Notes under the pieces: model-generated
Seen by the model: only the letters and a program-made list of their open reading frames with translations
Told to the model about the DNA's origin: nothing
Databases searched by the model: none
Shown here: positions 33,221-43,377 of the stretch, one piece after another
Layout of the letters: each line of letters begins with the position of its first letter
Position numbering within the stretch: the first letter of the stretch is position 1
Translations under genes and position numbers: made by a program
Assembly: GCF_002102255.1 (NCBI RefSeq)
Contig: NZ_LQPH01000153.1
Location: forward strand, 1-64,000
Direction: 5' to 3'
DNA from: Mycobacterium nebraskense
Lineage (GTDB): Bacteria; Actinomycetota; Actinomycetes; Mycobacteriales; Mycobacteriaceae
Length of the DNA stretch: 64,000 nt

Positions 33221-34111
33221 GTGACGTTACCTTGGACGCCGAGCCGGCTCGGCAACCTGACCGGCAAACGAATCGTCGTGACCGGGGCGACCAACGGCGT
33301 CGGGCTGGGCACCGCCCGCGCCCTGACCAAAGCGGGCGCGCACGTGATCCTGGCGGTGCGCAACACCGAGCTGGGTGAGCAACGCGCCACCGAGATGGGT
33401 GGCTCGACCACGGTGGCCAGGGTCGACCTCGCCGACCTGTCGTCGGTGCGCGCCTTCGCGCAGTCGATCGACGACGACATCGACATCCTGATCAACAACG
33501 CCGGCACCCTGACCGAGCGCCGCACCGACACGGTCGACGGATTCGAGATGACGCTGGGCACCAACCTGCTCGGGCCGTTCGCCCTGACCAACCTGCTGCT
33601 GCCCAAAGTGCGTGCGCAGATCATCAACGTCGGCTCCGACGCGCACCGGTCGGCGACGCTGCGCCTCGACGACCTGCACCTGCGCCGGCACAAGTGGACC
33701 CGGCTGGGCGCGTACGCGCAATCGAAGCTCGCGGTGATGCTCTGGGGCTTGGAGCTGGACCGCAGGCTGCGCGCGGCCGGGTCGCCGATCGTCACCCAGC
33801 TCACCCACCCGGGCTGGGTGGCCTCGAACCTGTCGCAGCTCGGCGACTCGCCGCTGATGTCGGTGGCTCACAAGGTGGTCAAAGTGGTGGCCGACCGGCT
33901 GGCCAATGACATCGACGAAGGCGCGGCGCCCACGCTCTACTGCATCAGCGAACCGTTGCCGCCGGGCAGCTACGTCGGGGTCAGCGGCAGGTTCGGCCTG
34001 CGCGGCGGGCCGGTGCTGATCGGCCGGTCGCCGGTCGCCTGCGATTATGACGCGGCGGCCCGCCTGGTGGCGTTCGCCGAACAAGAGACCGGCACAACAC
34101 TGGAGGTGTAG
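33221..34111 (+). CDS. Short-chain dehydrogenase, retinol-dehydrogenase-like
   Basis: A 296-residue SDR: TGATNGVGLGTARALTKAGAHVILAVRN (about 21-48), NNAGTLTERRTDTVDGFEMTLGTNLLGPFALTN, and the active-site YAQSK. The C-terminal half has the HPGWVASNL motif of oxidoreductases acting on bulky alcohols or ketones. Leaderless GTG start. It is followed after 2 nt by the mycofactocin-coupled SDR, with GGAGGTG in its own 3' end serving the next gene. Confidence 0.9.
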   Translation: MTLPWTPSRLGNLTGKRIVVTGATNGVGLGTARALTKAGAHVILAVRNTELGEQRATEMGGSTTVARVDLADLSSVRAFAQSIDDDIDILINNAGTLTERRTDTVDGFEMTLGTNLLGPFALTNLLLPKVRAQIINVGSDAHRSATLRLDDLHLRRHKWTRLGAYAQSKLAVMLWGLELDRRLRAAGSPIVTQLTHPGWVASNLSQLGDSPLMSVAHKVVKVVADRLANDIDEGAAPTLYCISEPLPPGSYVGVSGRFGLRGGPVLIGRSPVACDYDAAARLVAFAEQETGTTLEV

Positions 34112-34113
34112 TC

Positions 34114-34935
34114 ATGGGTGAATTCGACAATATGGTTGCCGTCATCACCGGCGCCGCGCGCGGCCAAGGCCGCAGCCACGCCGTCGCCCTGGCCGAGCAG
34201 GGCGCCGACGTCATCGCCCTGGACATCTGCGCCGATCTCGAGGCGATTCCCTACGCCCTGGCGACAGAATCCGAACTCGACGAGACCGTGCGGCTGGTCC
34301 GGGCCGCCGGGCGCAGGGCCGTGCCCGTCATCGCCGACGTTCGCGACCTCAAGCAGATGCAAGCCGGGGTGCAGGCGGGCATCGATGAGCTCGGTGAGAT
34401 CGACGTGGTCGTCGCCAACGCGGGGGTGGTGGCGATCGGCGTCACCGACACCGAGTCCGAGCCGGTGTTCAACACGATCGTCGACACCAACCTCAAGGGG
34501 GTGTGGCACACGATGCTGGCGACGGTGCCGTCGATCATCCGCAAGGGGCGGGGCGGATCGGTGGTGCTGGTGAGTTCGTCGCAGGGCCTGACCGGCCGCG
34601 GCGGTGACGGCAGCGCCGCGATGTTCGCCTATGCCGCATCCAAGCACGGCGTCGTGGGCCTCATGCGCTCGGCGGCGAATGCCTATGCGCCGCATAAGAT
34701 TCGGGTCAACTCGGTGCATCCGAGCGGCGTCGCGACGCCGATGATCCTCAACGATTTCGTGGTGAACCGGATGCTGGAGAACCCCAACCCGGCCCTGTCG
34801 CAGACCCTGCTACCCGAGGTGCCGTTGGTGGAGGCGCAAGACGTGACCGAAGCGGTGCTCTGGCTCGCCGGCCCGCGGTCGCGCTATGTGACCGGCGCGG
34901 CCATGCCGGTGGATGCCGGCCACGTGGTCATGTGA
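34114..34935 (+). CDS. Mycofactocin-coupled SDR family oxidoreductase
   Basis: A 273-residue SDR with the hallmarks of the mycofactocin-associated subfamily: the loop TGAARGQGRSHAVALAEQGADVIALDIC is followed by the characteristic insert DLEAIPYALATESELDETVRLV (about 39-60), then GRRAVPVIADVRD and VVANAGVVAIG. The catalytic Tyr-Lys are in AYAASKHGV. In this subfamily the insert traps the NAD cofactor, which is then reoxidised by mycofactocin rather than exchanged. The substrate is expected to be an alcohol. The mft cluster itself is not in this window. Confidence 0.9.
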   Translation: MGEFDNMVAVITGAARGQGRSHAVALAEQGADVIALDICADLEAIPYALATESELDETVRLVRAAGRRAVPVIADVRDLKQMQAGVQAGIDELGEIDVVVANAGVVAIGVTDTESEPVFNTIVDTNLKGVWHTMLATVPSIIRKGRGGSVVLVSSSQGLTGRGGDGSAAMFAYAASKHGVVGLMRSAANAYAPHKIRVNSVHPSGVATPMILNDFVVNRMLENPNPALSQTLLPEVPLVEAQDVTEAVLWLAGPRSRYVTGAAMPVDAGHVVM

Positions 34936-34943
34936 CTGACCGC

Positions 34944-34962
34944 GGCTAGCCCGGGACTAGCC
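34944..34962. terminator. Hairpin between the mycofactocin-type SDR and rpmB
   Basis: GGCTAG (34944-34949) and CTAGCC (34957-34962) form a 6-bp stem with a 7-nt loop; the right arm includes the rpmB stop codon. Position between convergent genes suggests a bidirectional terminator. Confidence 0.4.
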
Positions 34963-35151
34963 CCGGACGACCTTGCCGGCCTTGATGCAGGATGTGCAGA
35001 CGTTGAGGCGCTGCTTGTTGCCGCCCGGCCGGGTGACGACGTGCACGGTCTGGACGTTGGGGTCCCACCGACGGCTGGTGCGGCGGTGGGAGTGCGACAC
35101 CGACTTACCGAAGCCGGGGCCTTTCCCGCAGATGTCGCACACAGCGGCCAT
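34957..35151 (-). CDS. rpmB: 50S ribosomal protein L28, zinc-binding form
   Basis: A 64-residue L28 with two CxxC pairs (C5/C8 and C52/C55), the C+ type that binds zinc. Body SVSHSHRRTSRRWDPNVQTVHVVTRPGGNKQRLNVCTSC is typical. Many actinobacteria also carry a C- paralogue derepressed under zinc starvation; this one is probably the housekeeping copy. It is divergent from the DAK2 gene, and 241 bp separate them. Confidence 0.93.
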   Translation of the reverse strand: MAAVCDICGKGPGFGKSVSHSHRRTSRRWDPNVQTVHVVTRPGGNKQRLNVCTSCIKAGKVVRG

Positions 35152-35392
35152 GGTTCAAGCTCCTCAAATCTCGGGGGTCCGGCTCGGCGGTCTGACACGT
35201 GGTCCGGAACGGCCCGGGTTGACCCGAGCCCAACCAGAATAGGTGATTGTCGTGGCAACCACCAAAACGATCACCACCGCTGTCGCCGCGTCTGGCTAGG
35301 CTCAATGGGTCGGATCGCGCCGCCGGCGGGTGGTGGTCACGGGCAGCCGTCGCCCGAGTCGCCGAGCTACGCTGGCGCCCACCGGGGGCTGG

Positions 35393-37105
35393 GTGTGGAG
35401 GAGGTGGGTAACACTGGGACCGTCGGAGCGTCTGTTGGACGCGATTACCTTGCGGGACTGGGCGCACACCGCCGTCAGCGACCTGATCACCCACATCGAC
35501 GAGATAAACCGGCTCAACGTCTTCCCGGTTGCCGATTCCGATACCGGCGCCAACATGCTGTTCACCATGCGCTCGGCGCTGGCCGAGGCCAATGCGGGCG
35601 TCAATTCCGAGGGTGGATCGGCGTGCGTCGCCCGAGCCGCCGCCGCGATGTCGGCCGGTGCGCTGAACGGCGCCCGCGGCAATTCCGGCGTGATCTTGTC
35701 CCAGATCCTGCGCGGCATCGCCGACGTCACCGCCGTCGCAGCGGCCGATTCCGGCGGTGAGCTGCCCCACATCGATAGCGCCACCCTCGGGGCGTCGTTG
35801 CGGCGCGGCGTGGACCTGGTCATCGCCTCGATGGGCGGGGAGGAGGTCTCGGGGACCATCGTCTCGGTGCTGCGGGCCGCCGCCGACGCCGTCGGGGAGT
35901 GCGCCTACGCCGGGGAAGAGCTCACCCCGGCGGTCATCGCCGCCGGTGATGCGGCGGTCGTGGCACTGGAGAAGACGACCGAGCAGCTCGACGTGCTCGC
36001 CGATGCGGGCGCCGTGGACGCCGGCGGGCGGGGCCTGCTGGTGCTGCTGGACGCCCTGCGCACCACCGTCACCGGGCAGGCGCCGGCCCGAACGGTGTAC
36101 GAGTTGTCGCCGCGCGCGCCGCAACCGGAACGCGCCGCCGACCGCCCCGCGCCGCAATTCGAGGTGATGTACCGGCTGGACGGCTGCGACGCGGCCGCGG
36201 CGGACGCGCTGCGGGACCGGCTCGGGGAGCTGGGCGATTCCGTGGGCATCGCGGCCGCGACTTCGTCGGCCGAGCGCACGTACTCGGTGCACGTACACAC
36301 CGACGACGCCGGTGCCGCGGTCGAGGCGGGGCTGGCGGCGGGGCGGTTGAGCCGCATCGTCATTTCGGCGTTGAGTTCCGGCGCCACCGGGCTGCCGGGC
36401 GGCGGCTGGACGCGGGAACGCGCCGTGCTGGCCGTCGTCGACGGCGAGGGTGCCGCAGAGCTGTTCGGCGGCGAAGGCGCCTGCGTGCTGCAACGCGATC
36501 CTGCCTCGGGCGACCCGGTCACCAACATCAGCGCCCACCAGCTGATGCGGGCGGTGGTCGACACCGGCGCCGCGCAGGTGATGGTGCTGCCCAACGGCTA
36601 CGTGCCGGCCGAGGAGCTGGTGGCCGGATGCACCGCGGCGATCGGCTGGGGTATCGACGTGGTACCGATACCGACGGGATCGATGGTGCAGGGGCTGGCC
36701 GCGCTGGCAGTGCACGAAACCGGCCGGCAGGCGGTGGACGACGGCTACACCATGGCCCGCGCCGCCGGTGCGGCCCGGCACGCATCGGTGCGCATCGCGA
36801 CCGAGAGCGCGTTGACCTGGGCGGGCCGCTGCCAGCCGGGCGACGGCCTGGGTATCGCGGGGGACGAGGTGCTGATCGTCGCCGCCGACGCGATCGCCGC
36901 AGCGATCGGTCTGCTCGATCTGTTGCTGGCCTCCGGCGGTGACCTGGTGACGGTGTTGGTCGGCGCCGGCATCGAGACGGAGGACGACGCCGCGGCCGTG
37001 GCCGACATCCTCGAAAAGCACATGCATGACCACCACCCGGGAACCGAGCTGGTCACCTACCGCACCGGCCATCGCGGTGACGCGCTGTTGATCGGAATCG
37101 AGTAG
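35393..37105 (+). CDS. DAK2/DegV-like (YloV-type) protein
   Basis: About 570 residues. The N-terminal DAK2 phosphatase/kinase-like domain has the nucleotide motif NVFPVADSDTGANMLFTM and GARGNSGVILSQILRGI; the C-terminal half is related to DegV/fatty-acid-kinase FakA proteins. The family phosphorylates fatty acids with a FakB/DegV partner in Firmicutes; a role in actinobacteria is not established. In M. tuberculosis the gene is annotated as two pieces (Rv2975c and Rv2974c), while here it is intact. The start is uncertain: GTG 35393 is used, but a TTG at 35435 lies nearer the domain. recG follows after 2 nt. Confidence 0.8.
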   Translation: MWRRWVTLGPSERLLDAITLRDWAHTAVSDLITHIDEINRLNVFPVADSDTGANMLFTMRSALAEANAGVNSEGGSACVARAAAAMSAGALNGARGNSGVILSQILRGIADVTAVAAADSGGELPHIDSATLGASLRRGVDLVIASMGGEEVSGTIVSVLRAAADAVGECAYAGEELTPAVIAAGDAAVVALEKTTEQLDVLADAGAVDAGGRGLLVLLDALRTTVTGQAPARTVYELSPRAPQPERAADRPAPQFEVMYRLDGCDAAAADALRDRLGELGDSVGIAAATSSAERTYSVHVHTDDAGAAVEAGLAAGRLSRIVISALSSGATGLPGGGWTRERAVLAVVDGEGAAELFGGEGACVLQRDPASGDPVTNISAHQLMRAVVDTGAAQVMVLPNGYVPAEELVAGCTAAIGWGIDVVPIPTGSMVQGLAALAVHETGRQAVDDGYTMARAAGAARHASVRIATESALTWAGRCQPGDGLGIAGDEVLIVAADAIAAAIGLLDLLLASGGDLVTVLVGAGIETEDDAAAVADILEKHMHDHHPGTELVTYRTGHRGDALLIGIE

Positions 37106-37107
37106 CC

Positions 37108-39327
<2,220 letters not shown>

Positions 39328-39344
39328 CCACCGGCGACGATGCA

Positions 39345-39402
39345 GTGGGGGCACGCCCCCACAAGTGGGAGGTACCCCCACCCGCTTGCGGCGGACGGCG
39401 CT
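39345..39402. repeat. Diverged intergenic repeat with GTGGGGG hairpin after recG
   Basis: GTGGGGG (39345-39351) and CCCCCAC (39356-39362) form a perfect 7-bp stem. The following CACAAGTGGGAGGTACCCCC is a diverged form of the CGCAAGCGGGAGGTGCCCCC core found at 12.6 kb and 58.5 kb. It separates recG from the HNH gene and could attenuate read-through. Confidence 0.6.
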
Positions 39403-39403
39403 T

Positions 39404-40117
39404 GTGAATCGCAAAGTGCTGCTGTGGTTGTCCGCGGCCGCGGCGCTCGCACTGCTGGTGGCCTACCAGACGGTCGGATCCTCGGCGGCCAGGCACGCGG
39501 ATGAATACGCGGCGCGCGCCGACGTCCCGACGGTGCAACCCGGCACCGATGTGCTCGGGGGTATCGCGGTGCTACCGCTGCGGGCACACCGGTATGACTA
39601 CCGCAGAGCGGCGTTCGGCGACGCGTGGGACGACGACAACGACGCCCCGCTGGGACACAACGGCTGCGACACCCGCGACGACATCCTCAACCGCGACCTC
39701 GTCGACAAGACGTATGTGTCGACCAAGCGGTGTCCGGACGCGGTGGCAACCGGCACCCTGCACGACCCTTACACCAACAAAACCATCGCTTTCCAGCGCG
39801 GCGCCAAGGTCGGCGAGGCGGTGCAGATCGACCACATCGTCCCGCTCGCCTACGCCTGGGACATGGGGGCCTCCAACTGGCCGGCGCCCGAGCGGCTGCG
39901 GTTCGCCAACGATCCGGCCAACCTGCTGGCCGTCGACGGACAGGCCAATCAGGACAAGGGCGACGCGGCGCCGGCGCAATGGATGCCGCCGAACGCGGCG
40001 TTCGCGTGCCAATACGCTATGCAGTTCATCGCCGTGCTACGCGGCTATTCGTTGCCGGTGGATCAGCCGTCGACCGGGGTGTTGCGTCAGGCGGCTGCCA
40101 CCTGCCCGGCGGGTTAG
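39404..40117 (+). CDS. Secreted HNH/DUF1524-type nuclease (Rv2972c-like)
   Basis: A 237-residue protein with an N-terminal signal or anchor (VNRKVLLWLSAAAALALLVAYQTVG) and a DUF1524/HNH domain: GCDTRDDILNRDL, VQIDHIVPLAYAWDMGASNW with the catalytic His pair, FANDPANLLAVDGQANQDKGD, and WMPP. Likely an extracytoplasmic metal-dependent DNase; secretion is inferred from the hydrophobic N-terminus. Length matches M. tuberculosis Rv2972c. GTG start 76 nt after recG; the stop is 1 bp from the convergent aldo-keto reductase stop. Confidence 0.87.
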   Translation: MNRKVLLWLSAAAALALLVAYQTVGSSAARHADEYAARADVPTVQPGTDVLGGIAVLPLRAHRYDYRRAAFGDAWDDDNDAPLGHNGCDTRDDILNRDLVDKTYVSTKRCPDAVATGTLHDPYTNKTIAFQRGAKVGEAVQIDHIVPLAYAWDMGASNWPAPERLRFANDPANLLAVDGQANQDKGDAAPAQWMPPNAAFACQYAMQFIAVLRGYSLPVDQPSTGVLRQAAATCPAG

Positions 40118-40118
40118 C

Positions 40119-40970
40119 TCAGGCGCCCTCGAAGGTGTTGGGATCCGGGCGCAACCTGGTGCCGTCGTTGAGCCCGTTGATCGCGTCCATGTGCTCGGCG
40201 GCCAACTCGAAGTCGAACACATCGAGGTTCCCGGCAATGCGCTCGGGCTCGGCGGACCGGAAGACGACCGCGTTGCCCAGCTGCAGGTTCCACCGGAGCA
40301 GCACCTGAGCCGGGGTCTTGCCGTATTCGCCGGCAACGGAAGTCACGGTGGGGTTGTCCATCAGCTTGCCGAGCGCCAGCGGGGTGTAGGCCTGGGTGAC
40401 GACGTTGTGCTCCGCGTTGGTTTTGCGCACGTCGGCCTGGTTGAGCAGCGGGTGCAGCTCGACCTGGTTGACCGCCGGCGTGACGAAGGTCAGGTCGATG
40501 ACATCCGTCAGATGCTGCTCGGTGAAGTTCGAGACGCCGATGGAACGTGCGAGCCCGTTCCCTCGGCACTGGATCAGCCCGCCGAAGGAGTTCACGTATT
40601 CGCCCCGGGACGGCACCGGCCAGTGAATCAGGTAGAGGTCGACGTAATCCAGGCCGAGTCGTTCCAGGCTCTCCTTGCAGGCCTGCTCGGCCCGCAGGAA
40701 TCCGTGGTCGGCGGCGGCCAGCTTGGTGGTGACGAACAGTTCGGCGCGCGGAATCCCGGAGGCCGCGACGGCACGGCCGACGGCGGCTTCGTTGCCGTAG
40801 GCCGAGGCGGTGTCGATCAGCCGGCAACCCATCTCCAGCGCCGCCGAAACCGCGCGTTCGGTTTCGTCCTCCGACAAATCCGCGACGCCAAGGCCCAGCA
40901 CCGGCATCGTGTTTTCGTCATTAAGAGCTATCGAGGGCACGGCAGCGCCCGACTCGCCAGCCAATGTCAT
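40119..40970 (-). CDS. Aldo-keto reductase (Rv2971-like)
   Basis: A 283-residue TIM-barrel NADPH-dependent reductase. Catalytic tetrad segments: Asp-Tyr in RLIDTASAYGNEAAVG (about 50-65), Lys in FVTTKLAAADHGF, His in DLYLIHWPVP. The coenzyme site is VVFRSAEPERIAGNLDVFDFEL. AKRs of this group reduce aldehydes such as methylglyoxal; the M. tuberculosis orthologue is reported to do so. AGGTGA precedes the ATG at 40970 directly. Confidence 0.92.
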   Translation of the reverse strand: MTLAGESGAAVPSIALNDENTMPVLGLGVADLSEDETERAVSAALEMGCRLIDTASAYGNEAAVGRAVAASGIPRAELFVTTKLAAADHGFLRAEQACKESLERLGLDYVDLYLIHWPVPSRGEYVNSFGGLIQCRGNGLARSIGVSNFTEQHLTDVIDLTFVTPAVNQVELHPLLNQADVRKTNAEHNVVTQAYTPLALGKLMDNPTVTSVAGEYGKTPAQVLLRWNLQLGNAVVFRSAEPERIAGNLDVFDFELAAEHMDAINGLNDGTRLRPDPNTFEGA

Positions 40971-41399
40971 TCACCTGCCTGTGAAATTGAAGGTTCGTGG
41001 ACCCAACCGGGTGCCGTCATCGAGCGAGGAGATCGACACCATTCCATCGGCGCTGAGTTGAAGGCGCTGAGTTCAAAAAAGAACACGTCGAAGCTGCTCG
41101 CAATCCGTGAGGCGGTTACCTGCTTGGGGATCACGATATTACCGAGCTGGAAAATACCACTTCATCAACGCCCGGGCGGGGCGCGGCGATATCGGACCCT
41201 GGTCTATATTTCGCAAATTCGTCAGCACGTAGAGTTGGTCACACCGGAACCGGCAACCGCCCTGGCGGTAACCGACGCGCAGCGCGGCACCAGCCGCACC
41301 CGCTCGGTGGCCGCCGGGGCGGAAGACTCCGCGGCGACGGCTTGCAACGAATCACCGTCCGTCGCCCAAGCGTTGCCACGTTTTATTCGAGGGAGTGCC
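40971..41399. other. 429-bp gene-free interval before lipN
   Basis: No convincing ORF. The left part has lower GC than its surroundings and holds a 14-bp tandem duplication. A TATATT occurs at 41205-41210 without a good -35. The last bases give CGAGGGAGTGCC, the lipN ribosome site. Both the aldo-keto reductase and lipN promoters must lie here (divergent genes). Confidence 0.5.
41049..41076. repeat. 14-bp tandem duplication
   Basis: GGCGCTGAGTTGAA (41049-41062) is followed directly by GGCGCTGAGTTCAA (41063-41076), one mismatch. It lies in the intergenic region between the aldo-keto reductase gene and lipN and could be a paired protein-binding site or a slippage product. Confidence 0.6.
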
Positions 41400-42515
41400 A
41401 TGACCAAGAGCGTGCCCGCGCCGGACCTCCACCTCGGGGTGAAACACGCCCCCATGCGCCTGGCCAGCCGCATGCAGGGCGCGGTTTCCACGATCGGTGT
41501 CAAGGTCATTCCGTGGATCCCGACCCCCGCCAAGCGTGCGCTGTTCGGTGGCCGTTCGGTGACCATCGACGGCAACACGCTGGACCCCACGCTTCAGCTG
41601 ATGCTCTCCGGTCTGCGTGCCGTCGGCATCGACGGCCTGGTCGTCGACGACGACGCGGGCGCTTCCCGCGCTCAGATGCGCCAGCTGTCGCTGGAACTCC
41701 CCGGCCCACAGATCCACGTCGACGTCGACGAACTATCGCTGCCGGGACCGGCCGGTGAGATCCCGGCGCGGCACTACCGTCCGGCCAACGGCGCGTCCGC
41801 GCCCCTGCTGGTCTTCTACCACGGCGGCGGATGGGTGATCGGCGACTTGGACTCCTACGACGCACTGTGCCGGTTGACGTGCCGCGACGCCGGCATCCAC
41901 GTGTTGTCGATCGACTACCGGCTGGCCCCCGAGCATCCGGCGCCGGCCGCGGCCGAGGACGCCTACGCCGCCTTCAGGTGGGCGTACGACCACGCCGAGG
42001 AACTCGGCGCCGCGCCCGGTCGGATTGCGGTCGGCGGGGACAGTGCGGGCGGCAACCTGGCCGCCGTCGTCTGCCAGCAGGCCCGCGACGAGGGTGCCCC
42101 CGCCCCCGTCCTGCAGTGGCTGATCTACCCGCGGACCGACTTCACCACGCCGACCCGGTCACTGAGCCTGTTCGCCCGCGGGTTCCTGCTGACCAAGCGC
42201 GACATCGATTGGTTCGAGTCTCAATACCTCAGGCGTTCGAGCGTCGACCGGGCCGATCCGCGGATATCGCCGCTGCTGGCCGAGTCGTTGGCCGGGCTCG
42301 CGCCCGCGCTGATCGCGGTCGCCGGTTTCGACCCGTTGCGCGACGAGGGCGAGAGCTACGCGGCGGCCCTGCAGGCCGCCGGGACCGCGGTCGATCTGCG
42401 GTGCATGGGGTCGTTGACGCACGGCTTCGCCAATCTCTTCCAGCTCGGCGGCGGCAGCGCCGCCGCGACCACCGAGTTGATTTCGGCTCTGCGTGCCCAC
42501 CTGAGCCGGGTCTGA
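41400..42515 (+). CDS. lipN: Carboxylesterase/lipase LipN
   Basis: A 371-residue alpha/beta hydrolase of the hormone-sensitive-lipase family. Oxyanion motif FYHGGGWVIGDLDSYDALCR (about 140-158), nucleophile elbow VGGDSAGGNLAAVV, catalytic Asp in AGFDPLRDEGESY, and His in LTHGFANLFQ. It hydrolyses short-chain esters; the M. tuberculosis enzyme also acts on 4-hydroxyphenylacetate esters as I recall. The ATG at 41400 follows GAGGGAG. A much longer in-frame reading upstream is rejected as it crosses two other genes. Confidence 0.93.
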   Translation: MTKSVPAPDLHLGVKHAPMRLASRMQGAVSTIGVKVIPWIPTPAKRALFGGRSVTIDGNTLDPTLQLMLSGLRAVGIDGLVVDDDAGASRAQMRQLSLELPGPQIHVDVDELSLPGPAGEIPARHYRPANGASAPLLVFYHGGGWVIGDLDSYDALCRLTCRDAGIHVLSIDYRLAPEHPAPAAAEDAYAAFRWAYDHAEELGAAPGRIAVGGDSAGGNLAAVVCQQARDEGAPAPVLQWLIYPRTDFTTPTRSLSLFARGFLLTKRDIDWFESQYLRRSSVDRADPRISPLLAESLAGLAPALIAVAGFDPLRDEGESYAAALQAAGTAVDLRCMGSLTHGFANLFQLGGGSAAATTELISALRAHLSRV

Positions 42516-42612
42516 CCTGTTGCGCGGTTGGCGTCGGTAATCTAGAGGCGCCTACGAGCAAATGACATCCACCAACGAACGACAACCCGAGTACCGAAGG
42601 ATCACGGAAACT

Positions 42613-43377
42613 GTGGCCGACAAACCCAAACGCCCCCCGCGCTTTGACATGAAGGCCGCCGACGGCAAATCGGGCCGACTCGTCCAGATCGGCGGGACCG
42701 CCCTCGTGGTCGTCTTCCTGGTCGCCGTCGTCTCCTACATCGTGGTCACGCACCACAAGAAGACCGCCGCCATCGGCGCGGGCGACACGGTGCGGGTGAC
42801 GTCGAGCAAGTTGGTCACCCAGCCCGGGACCAGCAACCCCAAGGCCGTGGTCACGTTCTACGAGGACTTCCTCTGCCCGGCCTGCGGCAACTTCGAGCGC
42901 ACCTTCGGTCCGACGGTGTCCAGGCTCATCGACGTCGGCGCCATCGCGGCCGACTACTCCATGGTGTCGATCCTCGACAACGCCAGGAACCAGAACTATT
43001 CGTCGCGTGCGGGCGCCGCGGCCCTCTGCGTGGCCGACGAGTCCCTCGACGCGTTCCGGCGATTCCACACCGCGCTGTTCACCACCGACCTCCAGCCCAG
43101 CGAACGCGGCAGCAGCTTCCCGGACAACGCCCGGTTGATCGAGCTCGCCCGGGAGGCCGGCGTCGTGGGCAAGGTGCCTGACTGCGTCAACAGCGGCAAG
43201 TACGTTTCCAAGGTCACCGGTGAGGCGGCCGCCGCGAAGATCAATGCCACGCCGACCATCAAGATCAACGGCGACGACTACGACCCGTCCACGCCCGATG
43301 CGCTGGTCGCCAAGATCAAGAGCATCGTGGGCGACGTGCCGGGCATAGACGGCGCCGTCGCCCCCCCGGCCACGTGA
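42613..43377 (+). CDS. DsbA-like membrane-anchored thiol oxidoreductase (Rv2969c-like)
   Basis: A 254-residue protein: short cytosolic N-terminus (VADKPKRPPRFDMKAADG), one TM helix (LVQIGGTALVVVFLVAVVSYIVV), and an extracytoplasmic thioredoxin/DsbA domain with active-site CPAC in FYEDFLCPACGNFERTF and cis-Pro in NATPTIKING. It introduces disulfides into secreted proteins. The GTG at 42613 matches the M. tuberculosis start; the ATG at 42562 adds 17 unconserved residues. It overlaps the VKOR gene by 4 nt; VKOR reoxidises it. Confidence 0.93.
   Translation: MADKPKRPPRFDMKAADGKSGRLVQIGGTALVVVFLVAVVSYIVVTHHKKTAAIGAGDTVRVTSSKLVTQPGTSNPKAVVTFYEDFLCPACGNFERTFGPTVSRLIDVGAIAADYSMVSILDNARNQNYSSRAGAAALCVADESLDAFRRFHTALFTTDLQPSERGSSFPDNARLIELAREAGVVGKVPDCVNSGKYVSKVTGEAAAAKINATPTIKINGDDYDPSTPDALVAKIKSIVGDVPGIDGAVAPPAT

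Noticed and set aside
28453..34935. Accessory module as a prophage or transposon
   Set aside because: No integrase, transposase, att-like repeats or tRNA at the edges; GC and codon use resemble the flanks.
35105..37072. 655-codon open frame antisense to the DAK2 gene
   Set aside because: Shadow of a certain gene; runs through rpmB's promoter region and lacks any domain.
41205..41210. TATATT as the lipN -10
   Set aside because: No -35 at a suitable distance and 190 bp from the start; not enough to call a promoter.
39501..42515. 1004-codon reading through HNH, AKR and lipN
   Set aside because: Only the last 371 codons correspond to lipN; the rest is out of frame with HNH and antisense to the aldo-keto reductase.
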